Assembly: GCA_019693395.1 (NCBI GenBank)
Contig: JAAMXP010002692.1
Span: 1 to 27,816, forward strand
Source: Ettlia oleoabundans
Lineage: Eukaryota > Chlorophyta > Chlorophyceae > Chlamydomonadales
Reading direction: 5' to 3'
DNA: 27,816 nucleotides
Shown here: piece by piece, positions 22,601-27,816 of the stretch
Layout of the letters: each line of letters starts with the position of its first letter
Position numbering within the stretch: the stretch's first letter is position 1
The notes under the pieces: model-generated
What the model saw: only the letters and a program-made list of their open reading frames with translations
Told to the model about the DNA's origin: nothing
Databases searched by the model: none
Made by a program: the position numbers and the translations under genes

Positions 22601-25600
22601 CTGGAGACGGCCAAGACCAGTGGAACCCCCAAGGGTGAGAGGATGTGCTCATAGAGGGCTTATTGCTGGCTACGGTACTGCTGGGGGCAATGGCAGCTTC
22701 TGCTGAGGCCAACAGTCAACAAAACTACTGCGCACGTACAAGATACCCTACCGTCTGTCATTTCAAAGGTTGCTTTCTGCTGTGCAGGAGAGGCTGCCAA
22801 ACAGGTCAGCCGCCTTGCATTCCAGCGCATCAAGGAGCTGCAGGGGGCCATAGAAGATGCCAGGCTGGAGGTGGTGGCCAAGGAGGAACGCATCCTACAC
22901 ATGGAGCAGGCTGCCCAGGTGAGCGCAACCCCAGCTGGGTCATTGAGGTGGCAGTGTTTGGCAGAGAAGTGGTGGCCTTGTAATCTTGCAGATCCATCCC
23001 ATGTTAGGCTGTGCCATATTGCCTACTGTGCCTTGCGAGTGATATACTCTCATTCCCTGACCTCTACAACCCTGCTTGTTCTCACTGTTGCTGCCTAACT
23101 GCAGTCGACCGAGGCTGAGCGGCGCCGCCTGCAGGCCCAGTGTGAGGAGCTGCGGCGCAGTGTGGACAAGTACGGCGACTCCGACTCGCAGCTGCAGGAT
23201 CAGATCATGAGCCTGACCGACCAGCGCAAGAGCCTGCATTCGGAAGTGGCCAACCTATCTGGCGAGGTGAGGATGGCTCTTGGGCTGAGTTGGGCTGTTG
23301 CAGAGGGGCGGGTTGCAGCTGCCAGGTTGAAGAAGCATTGCATGGTCTGCTTCCCTCCTGCACTTGATTTCAGTTTGTGAAGGCACATTAGTTTCTTCCC
23401 GCCAACCATGTGTGCTCCTGTTGCAGGTCGAATCTCTGCAGACTCTGCTGGGCATTGTGCGGCACGAGGCAAACAGCGCCAACCGGGCGCTGGGGGAGGC
23501 CCAGGGGCAGCGCAACGAGCTGCACGACTCGTTGACGGCCCTCAAGGCGCAGTGCGGCGAGCTGGTGGCGGGCAAGGCAGCTGCGGAAGCGCAGGCAGCT
23601 GAGCTGGTTGCTGTCACTGAGGAGCTGCGGGAGCAGCTGAGCGCCACCAGTGCACAGGCAAGCGTGTGTTGGAGGCTGAGCGCTGTGCTTGGCAGGGGCG
23701 TTTGCTGCTTGGGTTGCCAGCAGCAGGCATAAGGCCCGGTTGGAGTCTTCTGTATGGCCTCAGTGTCTCTGGTCATCTGCTGCGTTCCATGTGCAGCTGG
23801 AGGAGGTGCGGGGTGAGTTTACGGCCTTCCGCGCCGCCAGTGAGGCAGCAGCAAGCGAGGCACAGCAGTTCTTGGCGGGCGTGGAGGCTGAGAGGGAGCG
23901 GCTGAAGGCCGCACGTGCGGCTGCTGCTGCTGACGTGGATCGTCTTGAGGCGGAACTGGCTGGGGTCAAGTCGCAGGGCACACCGCAGGTGCCCAAGCAG
24001 CGATTCCCATGAAGGGACAGTGGAACTTTGGGCCTGCCTGTCAGCCCATCAAGATTCGACATTGCTTCCAACTGCCTTCATGCCAATCTATTTGGTTGCA
24101 GGGCGCCGCTGCCAAGCAGACAGTGAAGCTCGCGTTTGACAAGATACGAGGGATTCAACTGGATTTGGAGGAGAAGTGCAAGGTTGGCTAGGCAGCGAGG
24201 AATGCCTGCTATCATGCCGATACCTAGTTTCTCGATCTGCCAGTGGTGCTGCTTTGGCATTGCGTAACCAACTTTTCCCAGCCTCTTGAATCCCCTATAC
24301 ACCAATGCCATCCGGCAGGAAGTCAAGTCCCTTGAGGCGCAGCTGGAGGCCCAGCAGGACATCGCCTCCCAGCTGTCGGCAGAGGTGCAGGGCAAGGCGG
24401 CACAGCTGACCAAGGTGCGGCACCTGCCAGCACAATTCAGACATGTGTGCCTGTGGTCAGCTGTTATGCCATTAACTTTTCGCACTATGTGTTTGTCGTT
24501 GTTGATTACTGGTTGGTTATCCATGCTCGTTGGTGCAAACACCTGACTACACTCGTACCCTGTTTCTGGTTTCATGTGCTGCAGCAGCGAGAGGCGCTGG
24601 CAGAGGCCCAGTCCAGCAGCCAGCACCTCAAGGCAGAGCTTAATGCCGCGGTGAGGAAGCTGGCAGAGCAGGCGGAGGAGGTGAGCCAGCTGCAGGCACA
24701 GAAGGCAGAGGTGGAGGCGGCGCTGCAGGCAGCAGAGGCAGGTGCACGGGGCGCTGGCGATGAGGCGGCGTTCAGGACCGCGAAGTTGGTGGCTGCCAAG
24801 GCAACACTGGCTGCTGAGCTGGCAGCTGCTACCGAGGAAGCCGGGGTGGCGCACGAGCGTGTAGCTGCATTCGAGAGCGAGCTTACCGCGGCGCAGGCAG
24901 CCTTTGAGCACCGGCTGGCTGACAGCGCAGTACAGGTGCGGTGGCACCGTGAATGCGGCAGCACAGCTGGGACAGCTGAAGGGTGCAAAGAATTGCATTG
25001 TGAAATGGTGCTGCTCCTCTTATACAGTGTCCGTATTCTTCCAGGATTCATAGTTCATTCTATCACAGCTGCTCTGATGATGCTGCCTGCCTGCCCACCT
25101 GCGGCAGGGCACCAACTGGCAGGCCGCCAAGTATAAGTACGAGGCCACCCTGGCGCAGCTGCGGGAGGAGGCTGAAAGCGACGCAGAGGCGCGTCGCACT
25201 GTGCAGGCTGAAAAGCAGGCGGCTGAGAAGGAGGTGGCGCGCCTCAGCTCCAAAATTGTGGAACTCAATGCCGAGGTGGGTGGCTGTGTTATACCGTTAC
25301 TGATGTTGAGCTAGCTCCCCTTGCAGCAGAGATGGGCGGCCGGTGGCCTTTTTTGGCTCCCAATGCAGCCTATGACAGGTGGTGACAGTTAGGTCGGTAT
25401 GGCAGTCTGACTTGCTTGCCTTCTTAGCCGGTCAGGTAATACTCAACCTGGCGGTGTTGCATTTGCGGGCGCGTGCAGGTGGAGAGCCTGCGGGACACCA
25501 TCAGCCACCTGGGATCCGTACTTAACAAGATGTCCGAGCATGGCAATGAGGCTGAGGGCAAGAGCGAGAGCGGTGGGTGGTGGCTGGCGGGCTTCACGAG

Positions 25601-26799
25601 CCAGGCCTGGTGATGGTCAATGCATGCGGTGGCTGGCAAAGTCAGCCAGCTGCTTTTGGCCATGGCAAAGCTTCCTTCTGGGTTTGCTTCACTCCTCTCT
25701 GCTCTTCCCTCTGCTTGCCCTGCTTTTGATTTGCCATGCAGAGTGGCTGGAGCTGGTTGCCGATGCACGCAGTGAGCGGGACGCCATGGCTGCCGCCAAG
25801 GCAGAGGCGGAGCACCGTGCCGCAGAGCTGACTGGCCAGCTGTCGGTGGCTATGGCTGACCTGGAGGCGGCCAAGGTGTGCATACCTTGCTGGCGTGACA
25901 TTCCATGACAGTGAAGAGCAACTATATCATATGTATGTGGTGGCTGCTTGGCCTCAAGTTGCACATCTACATAGTCTGTAAAGTTAACTGCCATTAGTCA
26001 GATAGTACCAGCTTTGTATGGAACCATAATACCGCTGTGCCTTCTGCTCCATTGCTCGTTGCAGGTGCAGGGCACTCCCGGCGGCGCAGCTGCCAAGCAG
26101 GTGGCCAAGCTGAGCCTGCAGAAGCTGCGTGACATGCAGCAGGAGCTGGCAACAGCCCACGAGCGCGCCAGCACCGCCGATAGGCAGTCCAACGAGCTCA
26201 GCGCCAGCCTGCAGGCCGCACAGGCCAAGCTGGACGCCGCCAAAACAGAGGCGGCTGGCCTGGCTGAGCGCATGCGCCAGCAGGCGGCTGAAATGCAGGC
26301 GCTGCAGAGCAAGGTGCAGCAGGAAGAGGAGGGGCGGCGCGAGGCAACCTCCCAGGTCATAGTGAGTAATTGAACTTGTGCTACCTTGCTGGAGTTGGGC
26401 ATGCAGGGTACTGGGAATGATGTTTCAGTTGCTTGGCAGCAGTGTAGGTGAGAGTAATGGGTCTTGCCTTGATAGGGGCTCATGGCATGTGGATGTGGAG
26501 AGCGTAACAAGTATAAGACATACTTTTCAAGGCTTCCTCATATATCCCCACTCCGGTTGCACCTACCTGTCTTGTAGGCGCTGGAAAAGGCGCTGGCCGC
26601 TGCCCGTGACGAGGCTTCGGCATTGGCACAATTGAGGTCTGCTGCTGAGAGCGATGCGGCGGCGCGCGTCTCGCCCCTGCAGGCGCGTGGCTCGGTGGCG
26701 CTGGCGAGCCTGCTGCTGCCGGTGCTGCAGCTCGCATACTTCGGGATCCGCATCTTGATCTGGCTTGCCAGCGGTCTGGAGCGCCTGGGATTCCGCTGA
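16677..26799 (+). CDS. Giant coiled-coil protein with GTPxGxAAK repeats and hydrophobic C-terminal tail, 1734 aa
   Basis: I do not recognise a named family. Thirty-two exons stay in phase: 16677-16862, 16976-17096, 17270-17304, 17472-17627, 17808-17906, 18022-18089, 18196-18295, 18422-18480, 18619-18709, 18858-18977, 19189-19344, 19500-19838, 19955-20065, 20197-20251, 20438-20628, 20744-21106, 21269-21428, 21677-21786, 21967-22332, 22475-22634, 22788-22918, 23105-23266, 23427-23657, 23797-23988, 24102-24182, 24319-24414, 24585-24935, 25108-25275, 25479-25572, 25742-25875, 26065-26361, 26578-26799. Residues 1-75 are Ser/Thr/Pro-rich with SP/TP sites; the rest is nearly continuous coiled coil (e.g. 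ELKHRLEAEREALERG). Six copies of a GTPxGxAAKxVxxLxxxKI motif are spread through it. The last exon ends in a hydrophobic stretch (~1701-1726, ASLLLPVLQLAYFGIRILIW), suggesting a tail anchor. Introns 1 and 23 have GC donors. A tethering or scaffold role is inferred only from architecture. Exon 19 could begin at 21955, also in phase. Confidence 0.85.
18422..18480 (+). repeat. GTPxGxAAK protein repeat, copy 1 (divergent)
   Basis: Residues ~256-275 (GTPQGNDAKKRLPELMGTLR) fill a single exon. The GTPxG...AK head is kept but the second half has diverged from the other copies. Confidence 0.7.
20233..20487 (+). repeat. GTPxGxAAK protein repeat, copy 2 (split by an intron)
   Basis: Residues ~560-582: GTPRGEG, then AKIVARLAFKKIKELQ after a phase-1 intron (20252-20437). 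Confidence 0.85.
20267..20320. repeat. 27-bp tandem duplication in the intron of repeat copy 2
   Basis: Units 20267-20293 and 20294-20320 (each starting aactcac) match at 26 of 27 positions. They are intronic, so they do not alter the protein model. Confidence 0.9.
21416..21732 (+). repeat. GTPxGxAAK protein repeat, copy 3 (split by an intron)
   Basis: Residues ~800-822: GTPH, then GEAAKTVSRLALEKIRKIQ; the phase-1 intron (21429-21676) cuts the second Gly codon. Confidence 0.88.
22622..22843 (+). repeat. GTPxGxAAK protein repeat, copy 4 (split by an intron)
   Basis: Residues ~1012-1034: GTPK, then GEAAKQVSRLAFQRIKELQ; the phase-1 intron (22635-22787) cuts the same Gly codon as in copy 3. Confidence 0.88.
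23977..24158 (+). repeat. GTPxGxAAK protein repeat, copy 5 (split by an intron)
   Basis: Residues ~1251-1273: GTPQ, then GAAAKQTVKLAFDKIRGIQ; here the intron (23989-24101) is phase 0, one base before the position used in copies 3 and 4. Confidence 0.87.
26071..26139 (+). repeat. GTPxGxAAK protein repeat, copy 6 (uninterrupted)
   Basis: Residues ~1565-1587: GTPGGAAAKQVAKL, then SLQKLRDMQ. It lies within one exon, so the intron seen in copies 2-5 is absent or was lost. Confidence 0.87.
26695..26796 (+). other. Hydrophobic C-terminal tail (candidate tail anchor)
   Basis: After about 1.6 kb of charged coiled coil the frame turns into some 25 hydrophobic residues with a single Arg (VALASLLLPVLQLAYFGIRI, then LIWLA), ending in a short polar tail (SGLERLGFR) and TGA. 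This is the layout of a tail-anchored membrane protein facing the cytosol. It could instead be a retained intron being read through. Confidence 0.55.
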
Positions 26800-27064
26800 T
26801 TGCTGGCGTGCCCAGCCCGCTGGCATGCCACTTTGGATGCCCGCTGTTTTATAGCTGCAGAAGCAGCCCCTGTGCCTTCATTTTGCTTTGTTTCATTCCT
26901 GCATGCTTTGTCTGCACAGTCCAATGTGTGATGCCAACCTGCACCAAGTCTGTGTAAGACCCCTCGTGCCACTACCGCCACTGGCTGCCAAGGGGTCCTG
27001 TGTGCTCCAGCCTATAAGCTTGCTGCCGGGCATTCTGCTGCTGCTCACGCCCTGCGTCCTGCAG

Positions 27065-27816
27065 GAGGAGGTGAACAGGCTGAAGGCGCGGCTGGCTGCA
27101 GTGTCGGCAGAAAGGGAGGTGGCGGAGCGCAAGGCTGCAGAAGCCGGCGCTGCACTGGCGGCAGCACAGCAGCTGTGGGCGGCACAGGAGCAACTCAACC
27201 AGCGGGAGGAGGAGCTGGCTGCTGCTCAGTATGAGCTCACTGGCCTGGCTGCTGAGGTGGGTGGGGTGGATACGTCCCAGGACGCTGGCTAGGTTCTGTG
27301 GCTGGCTGGCTGGCCAGTCATGAGCAGTTCAAGCAGGTTGCCAAGTGGCATGGGAGCCTGCTGCCCGTCTGGCCTTGCCTCCCAGCAATGCTGGTTGCTA
27401 GATTCGAATGTTGTGGCAAGGACTCTCCTCACATGTGTGCATGCTGCTGAGTGGCGCCAAGAAACCGCCCTCATTGCAGGTCAGCCGTCTGTCCAGCAGC
27501 CTTCAGATTAAGGACAAGCAGTTGGCCGAGCAGCAGGCGCTGCTGAAACAGGTGGGGGATGCATTGCCAGGTTTGCAAGCGCCGAGGATTTGCTGCGCTC
27601 TTTGCAGTGGAGAGCAAAAAAACGTCATTACATGCAGCAGGCAGTGTCGTCCTTTTGGGGCACGTGCAGTGCGCCCCCTGTGTGATGAGGCGTGCACCTG
27701 TGACACGTGCCACATTCTGGTTGCAGGTGGCCCAGGCTCTAGAGGGCCAGAAGCAGACCAACCAGGTGGCCAAGCAGCTGCACATGGAGCGCGTGGCTGA
27801 GCTGGCAAAGGCGGTG
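27065..27816 (+). CDS. Further coiled-coil exons, running off the right edge
   Basis: Three exons, each beginning and (where visible) ending in phase 0: 27065-27256 (EEVNRLKARLAAVSAEREVA...), 27480-27551 (VSRLSSSLQIKDKQLAEQQA...) and 27727 onward (VAQALEGQKQTNQVAKQLHM...). All are Ala/Glu/Gln-rich coiled coil like the preceding gene and lie on the same strand only 265 bases after its stop. They look like the middle, not the start, of a protein. Two readings fit: alternative splicing from a donor inside the last exon of the upstream gene (phase-0 candidates at 26668 or 26695) continues the coiled coil past the hydrophobic tail; or this is a separate gene whose short first exon could be 26924-26953 (MCDANLHQVC, donor gtaaga). 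No GTPxGxAAK copy is visible here. Confidence 0.7.

Noticed and set aside
24078..24998. Minus-strand open frame of 306 codons rich in Leu and Cys
   Set aside because: Antisense shadow of GC-rich coiled-coil exons, which tend to leave the opposite strand open.
26888..27064. Continuous open frame upstream of the 27065 exon giving a hydrophobic N-terminal segment (SLLPGILLLLTPCVLQ)
   Set aside because: It is a translated polypyrimidine tract ending in cctgcag, i.e. the end of an intron.

Overview
The window looks like nuclear DNA of a green alga (Chlorophyta). Coding sequence is cut into many short exons by GT-AG introns of about 80-320 bases, acceptors are almost always preceded by a pyrimidine tract and end in tgcag, coding regions are GC-rich and Ala/Gln/Glu-rich, and the best recognised proteins (ASY1-type HORMA protein, THO-complex WD40 protein, glyoxal-oxidase-like copper radical oxidase) have plant-type sequences. 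I cannot name the genus. No single open frame is a whole gene, so every gene model was rebuilt by following splice sites and checking that phase is kept across each junction. No RNA genes, CRISPR arrays or transposons were seen.

Layout, left to right: (1) minus strand, 2361 to beyond the left edge: N-terminal ~300 residues of a secreted glyoxal/galactose-oxidase-like enzyme. (2) 2362-3314: no confident gene. (3) minus, 4549-3315: four-exon orphan gene of 205 residues with a mitochondrial-type N-terminus. (4) plus, 4755-7907: twelve-exon meiotic HORMA-domain axis protein ASY1/HOP1 (496 aa), with an S/T-Q cluster and a recognisable closure motif near its C-terminus. (5) minus, 10521-8153: five-exon GYF_2 plus ankyrin-repeat protein (550 aa). 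(6) plus, 10904-13282: nine-exon THOC3/TEX1 (310 aa). (7) plus, 13811-14979: small armadillo-like protein. (8) minus, 16337-15211: two-exon short-chain dehydrogenase (307 aa). (9) plus, 16677-26799: 32-exon giant coiled-coil protein (1734 aa) carrying six copies of a GTPxGxAAK repeat and ending in a hydrophobic tail. (10) plus, 27065 to beyond the right edge: three further phase-0 coiled-coil exons, either a downstream continuation of gene 9 by alternative splicing or a neighbouring gene.

Neighbours are packed closely: three head-to-head pairs share intergenic regions of 205-382 bases, and two tail-to-tail pairs are separated by about 230-245 bases. The genes do not form an evident pathway. 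The least familiar content is the repeat-bearing coiled-coil gene filling the right 40 percent of the window; the most informative known gene is ASY1, which implies that meiotic axis machinery is retained in this alga.
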